Positions 1 to 11,985 are shown, counted from the stretch's first letter. The stretch: 64,000 bases of DNA from Ailanthus altissimus (GCA_946807835.1 OX327684.1:20050501-20114500); one strand, 5' to 3'. The notes: generated from the sequence alone by a model not told the origin. Program-made: numbers and translations.

Positions 1-811
1 AATGGTAAGAGCAATGCAACACACGCCGGCAAGTTGTTGAAGTTTGACATCAACCCAAAACAAACCAAAAAAGGCAAAGCACAACCACAAATTTGACCGA
101 GTGACAAAGCACAAAATGCATGAATGCCGCACGGCGTGAAAGAGCCCAACAAGGCATGGCACCTGAAGATCTGATCAGTGGAGGCACAACTTTCATTGAT
201 CTGGTCGACTTTAACAGATTGCTCGGGCTGGTCACTAGATCCAAAAAGAAACCCAACAAAAAAAGAAAACCACAACAAAATAATAAAAAAAAAATGTACA
301 AAAATAGTAAAGAAAGAAAAGAAAAACCTAATGAATAGTAGGAGAGATAAAATAGGGGTAGTTTGTGTACACCGAAAAGGGGCCAAAGCCCCCTCTCCGG
401 TGGATATTTGATGGGGATGGTGGCTGATTTTTTTTTTGAGAAGTTGATAGGGCTTTTAGGTTTGCATTAGGAAGAATAGTTGGCCATCTTGTTTAGTTAA
501 GAAGAAGAAAAATATGTGAAAATAGTTGAAAAGAATTTCGCAAATAATAAACTTCATTTTGTTTTCAATGACGACGAGGACCCTGTTAGCATTGCATTTG
601 GCTCTGAGTGAAGGATATGGATAGATTTTGATTTTTGACTGAAAGCAAATACTGCAAGAACCATGAGACTTTCCTGGAGATCAATTTTAATCGTTTAAAA
701 TCTTGAATGATAACTACAAATCTTGCAAGGATTTTTCAGAGTGCGATTGATTGAGCCATCGATTATCGGAATTGAAGCCGAGCCTGCGTTATGGACATGC
801 GGTTGAGCTCT
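1..811. other. Intergenic stretch without a supportable gene
   Basis: There are short open frames on both strands (for example 120-338 plus and 50-301 minus). None has a recognisable domain, a good splice context or family resemblance, and the plus frames run into an A-rich, lysine-rich low-complexity tail. The left edge of the window could cut through a transcript, but nothing proves it. Confidence 0.5.
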
Positions 812-819
812 CTTTCAAG
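812..819. repeat. Left target-site duplication of the hAT-like element
   Basis: CTTTCAAG directly before the terminal TAGGGGTG; identical to 3617-3624. Confidence 0.75.
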
Positions 820-3616
820 TAGGGGTGTGAAATTCGGGGTCAGGACGGATTGTTCGGTCCTGTGTTGAGATGTCAAAATTTTAGGATAAATTTTGGAATA
901 GACCGCGTTCGTACTCAAATTTGGACGGGACGGGTTGTGATATGGGACAAATTCGAAACATGGATTATTTTTAATTTATGTCTCTAATTGATTTAATTTT
1001 ATATTTTTGGTTCAAAACTCTTAAGTTCATTATTGTTTTTAATTTATATTTTTGATCTAGAAATTTAATTTTAAGTTTTTTTAGATTTTAATAATTTTTT
1101 TATTTTTAGCTCAGATACATTAAATGTTATAATTTTAATTTTAATTATGTTAATGTTATAATTTCGATTTTAATTTTAATTATACCAAATGTTATAATAC
1201 CGATTCTAATTTTAATTTAACTATATTAAATATTATAATTATAATTCTATTATGTTAAATTTAAATGTTATAATTTCAAATCAATAAATTTGTTTTCAAT
1301 TTTAATTTTAATTTCACTTACGTTACTGTTATAATTCTTATTCTAATTTTAATTTAAACTACATTAAATATTATAATTCGATTCTAATTTTAATTTCAAT
1401 TACGTTAAATGTTATAATTTCAATTCTAATTTTAATTCAACTTATGTTAATATTATAATTCCTATTCCAATTTTAATTCTACTTACGTTAATATTATAAT
1501 TCATATTCTAATTTTAATTTAACCTAACATTAAATGTTATTATTTTTATTTTAATTCAAATTACGTTAAATGTTATAATTTTAATTTTAATTTCAATTAC
1601 GTTAAGTATTATAATTTCGGTTCTAATTTTAATTTCAATTACGTTAATGTTATAATTCCTATTCCAACTTTAATTTCAATTACATTAGTGTTGTAATTTC
1701 TATTCCAATTTTAATTTCAATTACGTTAAATATTATAATTTTGATTCTAATTTTAATTTTAACTACGTTAAATGTTATATTCTAATTTCTACTACATTAA
1801 ACTTACATGTTATAATTTCAAATCGACAAATCTAATTTCAATTGCGTTAAGTGTTATAATTCTGATTCCAATTTTAATTCCACTTACGTTAATATTATAG
1901 TTTCTATTCCAATTTTAATTTCAAATACGTTAAATGTTATAATTTCGATTCAAATTATAATTTTAAACCTTTAAATGTTATAATTCTAAATCGCAAATCT
2001 AATTTCAATACTAATTACGTTAAATATTTTAATTCTAATTCTAATTCCAATTATGTTAAGTATTATAATTTCAAATATGATTCTAATTTCAATTAGGTCA
2101 AATGTTATAATTTTGATTAAAATTATAATTTCAATTACGTCAAATATTATAATTTTGATTAAAATTATAATTTCAATTACGTTGAATGTTATAATTTAAA
2201 TCTAATTTTGATTTCAACTATATTAAATGTTATAATTTCAAATCCAATTTCAACTACGTTAAGTGTCATAATTCAAATCGCAAATCTAATTTTAAATTTA
2301 TTTACGTTAAATGTTATAATTTTGATTCTAATTTTAATTTTAACTATGTTAAATTTTATAATTTTGATTCCAATTTTAATTTCAATTATGTTAAATATTA
2401 TAACTCTAAATAACGAATGCAATTTCAATTACGTTAAATATTATAATTATAATTATAATTTTTAATTATGTTAAATAGTATTAAAAGTTTCGAATCTAGA
2501 AGCTTCTAAAAATTACCTCTTAACCCTTTGAATTGTCAAAAAATTGTTGAAAAATAGCATCATCCTCTTATAAAAAAAGACACTCTAACACTTAAGTTAG
2601 TATTTGATCAATCACATGCATTCGTTGTGTATGAAACTGTATCAAGTAAGAGGATTTGAATGCTCCATGTGATTTTCAAATCAGTCTTCAAATGGGTATT
2701 CAGTGTGAAAGAATCATGAATCAATTAAATAACTTCTATCGAATAATCTACTTTTGTTTGAATGAATAAGTACTTAATGAACATAAGCCTAGGTAGCATG
2801 CATATTTATAGTGCATACAATCCTAATTTATATTGAATTATGAGTGCATGAATCCAAATTTAAGTATAATTTTATTAATTCGTAGTTAATAGAAATCATA
2901 ATTCAATTCAATCAAGTAAAAATGATTTAAGTGAAATTTCATCCATTGTAAGAAACCTTTCTCCGCGTAAAATATCAATTAAATATTAATATCTTATTAA
3001 GATTTATGTTATGAGCTTGGACTATATGCAAGTTGGTTGAGCCTACAAATAATGAGACCAACACTTATAATGCAAATATAATTTTAATTTTAACTACGTT
3101 AAGAGTTATAATTTAATAATTTCAATTCCAATTCTAGTTTTTATTTTGTTAAATGTTATAATTTAAATTTAATTTTAATTTTAATTACGTTAAATATTAT
3201 AATTTTAAATTTAAATTTAATTTTAATTACGTTAAATATAATTTCAAATGTAATTTTAATTATATTAAATATTATAATTTTAAATTTAATTTATTATTGA
3301 TAATTTAATTAATCTTTAATATCAATTTGCTTAAATAAAGTCATGAATAAAAATTAAAATAAAATATTTAAAACAAAGTTTATAATTTATATTTTATAAA
3401 AAATATATTAAATTAACTTCTAATTAATTAATTAATAAAATTTAGTCTTTAATTATTTTAAAAAAAAATTAAATTAATAAAAAATGAGTTTTTTGTAGAA
3501 AATGTTCGAACTGAAACTGGAACATTTAAATTTCTCATTTTTCATTTCAAACATATCTCGACCATTTGTTCCGTCTCAAAAGTTTCGGGACAGAACAGAA
3601 CTTTTGCCCGTCCTTA
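820..3616. mobile_element. hAT-like DNA transposon, non-autonomous, 2.8 kb
   Basis: The segment is bounded by an exact 8-bp direct duplication, CTTTCAAG, at 812-819 and 3617-3624; 8 bp is the target-site size of the hAT superfamily. The left end reads TAGGGGTGTG and the reverse complement of the right end reads TAAGGACGGG, a short imperfect inverted repeat like Ac-type ends (TAGGGATGA). Both subterminal regions are relatively GC-rich (GGACGG, GGGACGGG, CGGGACAG), while the interior is extremely AT-rich. No transposase frame is visible, so it would need a helper. Most of the interior is a degenerate tandem repeat, annotated separately. The element lies about 0.3 kb beyond the 3' end of the HSPRO gene. 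The boundary call is strong; the superfamily call rests on duplication length and end sequence only. Confidence 0.75.
1100..2490. repeat. Degenerate AT-rich minisatellite, 36-42-bp unit
   Basis: The unit is built on TTACGTTAAATGTTATAAT followed by a T/A-rich spacer such as TTCAATTCTAATTTTAATT. Starts of successive TTACGTT cores, for example 1561, 1597 and 1639, are 36 and 42 bp apart. Thirty or so diverged copies run through this stretch, and a few more occur at about 3080-3260. Copy number and period vary, so the array is old or evolved by replication slippage. The long open frame at 2208-2465 (plus) is a by-product of the repeat and is not a gene. The array lies wholly inside the hAT-like element. 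Confidence 0.85.
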
Positions 3617-3624
3617 CTTTCAAG
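3617..3624. repeat. Right target-site duplication of the hAT-like element
   Basis: CTTTCAAG directly after the terminal CGTCCTTA; identical to 812-819. Confidence 0.75.
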
Positions 3625-3940
3625 TTCAAGATATGTTAATGTAAATTACTTCCAAGGCATATAAAGGAGGAACGTAAAGCAAAGCCTTTGTAAATTTCGG
3701 AAGAGGTTGAGCATACAAAAATGAATCAATATATGAACCTTGCAATTCTAAACCTAATCATATGAACAAAATATTTTACAAGCAAATTGTAATTAACATT
3801 GACTAATTATACAGAACACAAAATTCCTGCCCCAAAAATTAATACAATGAGTATTTTAAATCAGTTTTCTTTTTCTTTTTCTCACTTTAAGTGAATGCAC
3901 TGTAAAATAATAATAATAATAACAAATATAAAGTTTTAAC

Positions 3941-5323
3941 TCAATGTTTAATTTCATGGCTCCAAAACTCTCCCAAGAACGTCTTGGCCGCGTCCAAACT
4001 CGGAAAGTAAGTGGGCTCTAGAAATATTTGACTCAGTGAGTCGCCCGCCTCCCCACTTACCGCCACCACTCGGTTCGCCTTCGCCTCTAAACTCCCCATC
4101 ACCACCGCCACTACTTGCTTGTACGCGTAAAAGAAGCGCTTTAATGCCGCCTCCACCGCCTGCAGACTCTGCACCAAGTGAATTTTCACATAATCCTTCT
4201 TCTCGCTGTACAGCCTCATCGCCGCCTCTTGAACCCTGGGCCCACCGCTTGGATCCACCTCCACTCCTAGGATTTCCGGGACCTTGTGTTTCAATTCTTT
4301 GGATAATCTAGTAATTTCGAAGAGTCCGCGTGAGCGGAAGCAGAACGGATCGGGTTCGGATACCGATGTGATTCCTAACTGGTTCTTCAGTCTGAGGAAA
4401 TCGTCTGGGTCCATTAACAAGTGGAGATCTTCTATTTCTGATAGAAGCTTCCAGATTCTTTCTAGCAAGTAACAGTCGTTTGACGCCTTTTCGAATTCTT
4501 TGTTTCCGATTCTCGATACGATGCGTTTGAGGAGTTCCTGCATCGTGAAAATCCACGACTCGAGGATTTGGTGCGTCGTGTATAGACTTTGATTCTCGTG
4601 ATTGTCTATGTTGTGCTCGTACGGATTCTTTTTCAGTGCGTGGAGTGCGTTGGGTTTGCACACGGCGTCGTATTGGAGGTTTGGCTTTCCAGCTAGGTTT
4701 GGCTCCCCTACGCCGAGAGTGTACGGACACCTCCTCATCTCGGATTCAATGGTGTACATAATTTTTTCTGCTACATCCTCGGATTTCTGCCACGCGGCCA
4801 GACGAGGCAGCAAGCTGTATTCGCTGGTCCTGTTAACTAACGTTGATTCTCCTCCAGGGATCTTCCACACCTCGGCGGAGCTTCCGTTGCGAGCTAGAAC
4901 TCCGTTCGGTGATGTCAAATCATCGATCGGAGCTCCGTCAGCGCCGTCTTCCTCGGATAAAATCGCGATGAGCTGTATCTGACTTGTGGCCAAGGAATCT
5001 AACCGCCGTTTGAACTCGCGCCTGTTTGCGTATGGTCGGGGATCGGAGAATACAATCGAGACGAACCGGAAAGTGATCTCCAAAGCTTGCAGAGCCGATT
5101 TCAGAACGGCTTCGTTTTTCCAGTTGGGAAATTCTCTCGAGCTCCAGAGCTTCCTCAGCTCCGGAAGCCGAATATACTGCTCGTAAGCCGCGCAAGCGGA
5201 GTCTGAGCAAGGTATAGGCGATTTAGAAGCTCCACGAAACGACGTCGGAATTGAAACGTGAAGTTTATTAGAGAGTTTAGGAGATTTGCTCGGCATCTTT
5301 GTTTTGCAATCTAAGTCAACCAT
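3941..5323 (-). CDS. HSPRO2: HSPRO/Hs1pro-1-type nematode-resistance-like protein
   Basis: A 460-residue single-exon protein of the plant Hs1pro-1 family, named after the sugar-beet cyst-nematode resistance locus. In Arabidopsis the two homologues respond to pathogen and energy stress and interact with SnRK1 kinase; the biochemical activity is unknown. The whole family pattern is present: start MVDLDCKTKM, then YIRLPELRKLWSS near residue 50, ALQALEITFRFVS near 78, the block EMRRCPYTLGVGEPNLAGKP near 196, NHENQSLYTTHQILESW near 242, IWKLLSEIEDLHLLMDPDDF near 291, EVDPSGGPRVQEAAM near 355, and the C-terminal TYFPSLDAAKTFLGEFWSH. These cover the N- and C-terminal Hs1pro-1 domains. Length is normal (about 435-490) and no stop or frameshift is seen. 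The first ATG fits the family. A TATA box lies about 100 bp upstream. The choice of HSPRO2 over HSPRO1 rests on its neighbourhood to RPP0 and is less certain than the family. Confidence 0.93.
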   Translation of the reverse strand: MVDLDCKTKMPSKSPKLSNKLHVSIPTSFRGASKSPIPCSDSACAAYEQYIRLPELRKLWSSREFPNWKNEAVLKSALQALEITFRFVSIVFSDPRPYANRREFKRRLDSLATSQIQLIAILSEEDGADGAPIDDLTSPNGVLARNGSSAEVWKIPGGESTLVNRTSEYSLLPRLAAWQKSEDVAEKIMYTIESEMRRCPYTLGVGEPNLAGKPNLQYDAVCKPNALHALKKNPYEHNIDNHENQSLYTTHQILESWIFTMQELLKRIVSRIGNKEFEKASNDCYLLERIWKLLSEIEDLHLLMDPDDFLRLKNQLGITSVSEPDPFCFRSRGLFEITRLSKELKHKVPEILGVEVDPSGGPRVQEAAMRLYSEKKDYVKIHLVQSLQAVEAALKRFFYAYKQVVAVVMGSLEAKANRVVAVSGEAGDSLSQIFLEPTYFPSLDAAKTFLGEFWSHEIKH

Positions 5324-5420
5324 TTTGTGTCAGAGAAATGAGACGAAGTGGATTTGGTTCTGTTTATACGAGGTTCCTTTTTCTTTTCGGTGAAACGTAA
5401 GGGAGGAAGAGGGAGAGGCG

Positions 5421-5430
5421 TACATTTATA
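5421..5430 (-). promoter_or_regulatory. TATA box of the HSPRO gene
   Basis: Minus-strand CTATAAATGTA lies about 100 bp before the ATG at 5323, leaving room for a 5' leader of roughly 65-75 nt. The leader side is rich in CT on the transcribed strand, as in many plant leaders. Confidence 0.55.
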
Positions 5431-5439
5431 GGGCCGTGT

Positions 5440-7310
5440 TTGGTGATAAGAAGAGAAAATAGTGAAAGGCGCGTGGAATGACGAACGAGGAATTTGAAAG
5501 TCGCGGTGGCGTGGAAATTTTAAAATTTTCTTTCAGAGGTTTTTTTATTGTTAATTTATTTTTACGGATTTTCTTTTATAATTATTTTTTTGGGTTTGGG
5601 CACATGAAGCTTATCCATTTCACCTAACAAATAACACGGAAGGTGGCTTTGGTCTGATCTGCACTTTAGAAGCTGGCCCTGTTGGAATCGAAGGGGTGGA
5701 ATTGAATTGGAGACGTTCGGGGTTGGACTTTGGTCGTTCTTTGTTATTGAGGAAAATAATATCTAGATGACTAAATTTTGAAACAAAAAATATAAATTAT
5801 AGTGATTTTAAAATTTTGATTGGCACCTTTATTAATAAGCGGTTTCTATTTATTTTAATTGTTAAAAAAGTAAAAAATAAAAATTCAGCCTAAATTTAAA
5901 ATTTATAATATGTTTGGTTAGACCGCGTGTCATGCTGTAATTTAATTGACACTTTTAATGATTAGATACAATAATTTGTTCATCTTCTTCTTCTCTTGTT
6001 TATTAACTCACTGAGTTTACTTATCTCATCACTTAAACCTTTTAAATCATTAAATTTAAATCTCTCGATACAAATAAAAATAAATCTATCATGTTTATCT
6101 CACAAAACCGACAGAAGCAATCGTAAAAACAACAAATGAAATTGCTCAACTACAAGCAATGTTAAAGCTCCTCCTTAAAAAATTCACTTCTATTTCGCCT
6201 CAAAAAGCTCCAATTCCATCTTCATTTTATCTTCTTCTTATTGAAACCTAATCATTGTTTAGTCAAAGATTAATTTTCACACTTGGTCACCGAAATTTTA
6301 TCTAATCTTTAATGGCAAAAGATCCCATCACCTAAAGAGAACCTAAAGAAAGTCCAAAACTCACTATTCTTTGATGTCGATGATGCGCTTTCAAAAGAAC
6401 GATCATTCAATCTTGTGAAGTGTCAAACGGGCACACTCATAAGGAGTCACGTAAAAATATACATAGTAGTGATGGAGGCATCGTTGCGCCATGCCAGACC
6501 AAGAAGATTATTTTAGTTAAATTAATTATTAATGAGGTAATTCATTTTCATGAAAAGTACATAAAGTTTTTTTATGATTAAAAGTTTTTTTCTTCAAAAT
6601 ATTAAATTTGAATACGCGTGTTTTGTGATGAAGCATATTGAGGCATCATCGCTAATTAGTAATGGTAAAATTAATACTAAATATAGCAAATAAGTTCAAT
6701 TCGTAAATTATTTATTACTTTATATAAAGGGTAATGTTGTAATTTTTTTAAAAATATTTAGGGTCAAATTCGATTAACTTTATAAGTGTGAAGATAATTT
6801 TGTAAATGCATAGTCAATAATTGGTAATATAGTAATTTGTTTTGTCATTTTTTTGACATGAACATTAAAATTATAAAGCATAAACGAGCTTAACTTAAAA
6901 TAGAGGCATAATCATACTTTTAATAGATTTATCGTTTCTCCAGTTAAAATAGATGAAAACTATTTACTAACAGTGGTGTCAATAAAATTTTTAAAACTAG
7001 TGAATTTGTATGTTTCTTTCTTCAAATTTTAGGAGTTGAAATATTTTTTTTTTGTTTGTTATTAGTCAATTAAGCTCGTGAACGATTGTGATCTAATATA
7101 ATTGTTTCTATTGTACTTATAGTGTAGACAGTAGCCTTATTACACCACCTATGCATAGTTAATTATAGCATAATTTAATTTATACTTGTTGTGGTCATCT
7201 TTTAGAAAAGAATAATACTATAAATTTCAGTAGTTCTATCACGTAATATGACATTTATAATTGGATAATAAATTTGTATTACTCTTAAAATAATTTATGT
7301 TAATATCAAT
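5440..7310. other. Intergenic AT-rich region
   Basis: No frame with family resemblance, no repeat with clear ends and no RNA gene were recognised. It includes the upstream region of HSPRO. Confidence 0.5.
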
Positions 7311-7324
7311 TTTTGAGTGATTTT

Positions 7325-8180
7325 AATCTAACGAGTTGAATTTATTTATTATTAGGAATAACAAATGGGCCTCTCAAAGGATTGGGCTAAAATTATCACT
7401 TTTTAGTGTTTGTTGGATTTTCAAAACTTTAAACTCATTCAAAATCAATCAAAATAAGATGAAAATAAACAAAGAAAAAATTAAAATAGTTTAGTTCAAT
7501 GTAAACACATATCCCCTTCAACGAATTTTATTAGCTCACTCAAATACATATTGAATATTATTTTTTATAACAAGAGTACAAAAGGTCGAAGCAATCACAT
7601 ATATAGGTTCTTAGAGCCTATGGTGTTTTAATGGAGCCCAAAGAGGTTATAATGAAGCTTTATGGGCTATAATGGAGCCTGAAGGGCTGTAATAGTGCCT
7701 ATGGGGATGTAATGGAGCTTTGTTATGCATATGTGGCTTTTAAAATTATTCTAAGAAAGAATCCAAGAAGAAGAAATCTCAAGTAGAAGTCTTCGTCCCC
7801 TTGTTTCATTGTTTAGCTCTTTTTTTTTTTACACGATTAGGTTATAGAGTCATTTTGGAGTTAAATTTGGAACATGTAAAGTCCTTTTAGAACAATGTCA
7901 TATAGAGTCTTTTAGGACTAGAACTATACAATCCTTTTAAAACTGAAACATCTGACTTCGAGATCTTCAGAAATAAGTATAGTGTAAGTTCTCAATCAAT
8001 TATGGATAAGCACCTTCTCGTCTGTCTCTAGAGGCTGATCAGCCTTAGAGGGTTTACATAGTCAACCTCTTAGATGACTTACATGATTGACCTCTTGGAC
8101 GACTTTCAAGATCGACTTCTTAGGGGGTTTGCATGGTTGTCCTCTTGGACAACTTGTATGGTCAAGGCATACAATGGGCT
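7325..8180. repeat. Long direct repeat R1 (LTR-like)
   Basis: This stretch recurs in the same orientation at about 11085-11585. Shared landmarks include GTTGAATTTATTTATT near 7336, TTTTTAGTGTTTGTT near 7401, the stretch around TTTTAGGACTAGAAC near 7908, GGATAAGCAC near 8004, and the reiterated TTGACCTCTTGGACGACTT motifs near 8060-8170. R1 has about 370 bp that R2 lacks, including a run of 25-28-bp degenerate repeats on TATAATGGAGCC (7605-7735). The pair probably represents decayed LTRs of one element, but termini and target duplications were not found. Confidence 0.5.
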
Positions 8181-8316
8181 TTGTAGAGATTAGGTTTTAG
8201 GTCAGAATAATGTTAACAATAGAGATCAAGGCAGCTACTACAGAGAATAGGGTTTTTACTTTTTAAGTGGAGATTTATTGGCTTATTTAGCGATTAACGA
8301 ATCTTAGACCTAAACT

Positions 8317-8460
8317 AGGACTCTTCGGGAGGATAATATCACTCTCGTGAAAAGGAATATAGAGTTGACCAAGAAGCTAGACATTGCTGCTAATGTTGCA
8401 GTCGACAACATGTAAGATTTCGAGCACTTTGAGTGCTTGTTGTTACAAAATGTAAGCAAA
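8317..8460 (+). pseudogene. Coiled-coil reading-frame fragment inside the R1-R2 element
   Basis: One frame reads RTLREDNITLVKRNIELTKK and continues as LDIAANVAVDNM-stop-DFEHFECLLLQN. It has a heptad-like spacing of L, I and V. The stop at 8413-8415 (TAA) could come from a glutamine codon by one C to T change. The fragment resembles the coiled-coil part of extra proteins carried by some plant gypsy elements, which is inference; no homologue can be named from the sequence alone. Confidence 0.35.
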
Positions 8461-8856
8461 TAAAATTATTAAAGAAAAGCATTAGATTATAAATATGAGA
8501 GTAGTATTGTTTTGATCTCGTCATTTCATGATTTTTCTGACTTTTTGTCTTTGCATGCTCAAGCTCCTATATTTGTAGTTAGACTAATATGTTTATAGTA
8601 TAACTTTTTCAAACACCTTGTAGTGGCCTTAATTGCGACTGTGGACTTCCTTGGGCATTTGTTGTTGTCATTTTCCTTATTTTGTTTTTCCTCGATCTTT
8701 ATGTGCTTAGGTGTTCAGCATTCTACATTTTTATTTCATTTCCATATGCTCGTGTTTATATGTTTATAGTCTGACTCCCCAAACACCTTGTAATGGCCTT
8801 TTTTAATTGGGGCCAAGGACTTTAGGTGCTAGAATAATAATTTGGATGGTCCAAGT

Positions 8857-10849
8857 TAATAGTGCATTCAAGGGTGTATGCATGTAATTTGTACATGTTA
8901 AAAATTTTAAAATGCATGTCCAATATATATTGTGTAGTGGAATAATACAATATAATCAAAATATACATATTATAATTGAATTAAAAATAGTACAAGAATC
9001 GAATACATACCCTTGTAGACGATTTGGTGAAGAGTTTTTGAATTTTGAAGTTTGTTGAGCTCACAATGAAATCCTATCTTGAACAATTCTAGATTCCAAT
9101 ATTTGGTAGTATTATAGCAGTTAGAATGATAGCCTTTAATCAACGTTTCGTGCAATAATCAATAAACAACTCAACTCTTAAATTGGTTAAAGCATCAAAT
9201 GCTTAAAATGGTGTTTAGGGACCTAAATGCAACTTTTTAAAAATTTTCATTGTCTCTCAACTCTTTTGCACCAATGTGCATTCAGCAACTCAATTCTATA
9301 CAAATAAAACTTATTTTATTTTTCTTGTTAAACCTAAGACTTTCAAGTGCACACATGTCATACATGTATCCATGTGATGCCATGTAGGCTTATGTATAAG
9401 TGACAAATGTCACTCATCTATGCAAACATTTTGCATGGTTGAAATTTGTCACATGTATGCTACCATTGTCACAAAAATGGCCATGCATAGATGCCATATG
9501 TGCATTTGCATTTTTTCATGCAATAGGGACATATTTGTAACATTTACAAACTATCTTTCTCACTTTTCAAATAGGTCTTAAAACGTATCCCGCTTTTTAA
9601 AACATTCCTGAATTGATCCGTACTATCCATCCCACAACCCTCGTGCTCAATGAGTACACTTCATATTGCGAGACTATCTAGATTTACACCCGTTTATCTT
9701 ACGGAACACTTTCGCAAGTTCGTAAACGATGCTCCACACACACCTTATGAATATTACAGAATGATGCATTAAACCATACAAGTAGAAGTCAACCATATAT
9801 GTATAATTCATCTGTCACCTATATTCTTGAAAGAGCAGAGATATAGATCATCACCGTTAAAACTCTATTTGCTCGACTGTGAACTTATTTTCAGATTTGT
9901 ATTTCCGTAAACAATATTCGCAAAAGAGTTTGCGAATATTGTTTAACCTTATGAAAAAATCTTTTTTAGATTTTATGCTTATGGCCACAAGACTTCTTGT
10001 AATTCAATCTCGAAGTATTAGGATATATAACTCACCTATATGAGCTAACAGATCCCATATCTACGCACACTAGATTCTATGAGCATCAAACCATACCCAG
10101 CGACACCCAGCGGTCAGACCATGAAAGGTCTCTGCCATGCATGGAATCAAAGTATGATGGATTACTCACTGCTCATGGAATCTAGTGTTCGTGATCCCAT
10201 ATCTACGCACACTAGATTCTATGAGCATCAAACCATACCCAGCGACACCCAGCGGTTAAACCATGAAAGGTCTCTGACATGCATGGAATCAAAGTATGTA
10301 GATTACTCACTAGCTCACCGTAGCGCTCAGGTCAAGGGATCACGAACACTATTAAACTCGAGAAGATCCTCAATTGACGGTTTTATGTGATGTCTATTGG
10401 ATGCCCTCATGAGTCTGTTCAATATCCAATCCTTACTGAATAGCTGTATACCTATACGAACTTTCGCTAAGTCTATGGTCTGCTAAGACTAACTATTTGA
10501 ACAATTCAGATATAAACATACACTAATTTAAAAGGAATACCGATCGACTTGTGTCAGTAATTATAGATCAAGAATGATGTTTTCGAGAACATATTGTGCA
10601 ATAACATTTCCTAGCACCATTTATAACTCTTTACAACTATATCATTACTATATTATTCTTAGGTCTTTATCCCTATTTCAGACAAAGTTCTAAATCTTTA
10701 GAATTGCTAATTTTAGCGCTGCCCTAAACTCTTTTAGATCTACAATATCTGAAAAAGTTACAAGTTTCTGACCATATAATTATATATTAATGACTATTAT
10801 TGATATGTTTACTGTATATCGAAATGGCACATAAGCACAATCTTCAACA
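8857..10849 (+). mobile_element. Solo LTR copy A, 1,993 bp
   Basis: A long LTR without internal coding region, flanked by the exact 5-bp duplication CAAGT (8852-8856 and 10850-10854). It starts TAATAGTGC and ends TTCAACA; sister copies start TGT or TAT and end CTAACA or CCAACA, so the ancestral termini were probably TGTTAG..CTAACA. It shares its full extent with copies C (36232-38331) and D (39251-41503, opposite strand). Shared interior blocks include GCAGCGGAA-type sequence near the start and a GC-richer block around 10079-10330 (CATACCCAGCGACACCCAGC). It sits inside the R1-R2 remnant. One stretch is tandemly duplicated (annotated below). Confidence 0.8.
10051..10320. repeat. 142-bp tandem duplication inside solo LTR A
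   Basis: GATCCCATATCTACGCACAC begins at 10051 and again at 10193. The following sequence matches closely through CACCCAGCGG and CATGCATGGAATCAAAGTATG. Copies C and D have a single unit, so the duplication arose in copy A or its recent parent. Confidence 0.85.
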
Positions 10850-11084
10850 CAAGTACGAGCCCTCAATGTTCTTGTTAGATATCTGAAGAATCATCTTAAC
10901 TTCAGCGACCGTTATTGGTTTGTCTGATTGAGATCTTCTAACAATTGTTGGTTATGTTCTTTGTCTCAAGAAGTTATTGGTTGTGTGATTGTTTTATATA
11001 CTTTCAAGTAATTGAATTTTCATGACTTTTTGTTTTATTTCTATAGACAACGGTAAACTTTTGACCTCATATTTTGGAGATCTT

Positions 11085-11585
11085 AAGCCCACGTGTTGAA
11101 TTTATTTATTCTTGAGAATAACGAATGAGCTTCTAAAAAAGCTGGGCTTAAATGATCACTCTTTAGTGTTTGTTTAGTTTTTAAAGTTTCAAACTCATTT
11201 AAGATAAATTAAAATAATACAAATACAAACAAGATTAAATTTAGCAATTCAATTCAATATTAACATATAACATATATTCAATTCAATTATAGCAATTCAA
11301 TTCAATATACAAACAAGATTAAAGTATTTTAGGATTAGGACCATAGAGTCCTTTTAGAACTGAAAAATTTGACTTTGGAGTCATTGAGAATAAATATAAT
11401 GTGATATATCGATCGATGGTGGATAAGCACATTTTCATCTGCTTTTGAGTGCTGATCGTCCTTAGAAGGTTTTTGTAGTTGACCTATTGGACAATTTACA
11501 TAATAGGTCTCTTAGAGAGCTTTTGTGATTGACCTCTTAAATGATTTATGTGGTCACTTAGAATAGATGATATTCTATTATGAGC
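11085..11585. repeat. Long direct repeat R2 (LTR-like)
   Basis: Partner of R1 at 7325-8180, same orientation and shorter by an internal deletion of about 370 bp. Matching landmarks: GTTGAATTTATTTATT near 11096, TTTAGTGTTTGTTTAG near 11163, GACCATAGAGTCCTTTTAGA near 11339, GGATAAGCAC near 11422, and the TTGACCTATTGGACAATTT series at 11475-11550. Confidence 0.5.
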
Positions 11586-11954
11586 TAAAATCTTAAATAC
11601 CCATGTAATGTTTTTTTGGAGGGTTGTAATGAACATTTTGAGGGATTAGACTTAAGCTGAAATTTTACAGAAAACTTTTTTTAGAAATACTTTTATTATT
11701 TATTTTTAAAAAAAAACTTTTTTTAATTTAATTAAAAAAAAGATGCAGCAATATTTGAGGCGTACATTATTACTCCAAAATAAATATAAATGCAATTAAA
11801 AATGAGTGATTAGGCTTTAAGAGTTCTTGTTTGAAAAAGACATCATAATTATGTCCATTTATTATTTTAGATACTTCACCATGTAGTGTTATTGTGAAAG
11901 TTGCATATTTATTTCATTTTTATCAAGTTTCACGATTATACAATTTATACTTGT

Positions 11955-11957
<3 letters not shown>

Positions 11958-11985
<28 letters not shown>

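Noticed and set aside
2208..2465. 85-codon plus frame of Ile/Leu/Asn
   Set aside because: Produced by the tandem AT-rich repeat; the protein is repeat-like and has no start context.
1100..2490. CRISPR-like regular repeats
   Set aside because: Units are tandem, diverged and without unique spacers; the genome is a plant's.
4036..4311. 91-codon frame on plus within HSPRO, Pro/Ser-rich
   Set aside because: Antisense shadow of the conserved HSPRO gene; composition follows from the opposite strand.
4308..4730. 140-codon minus frame overlapping HSPRO
   Set aside because: Another frame of the same strand as the real gene; no family resemblance.
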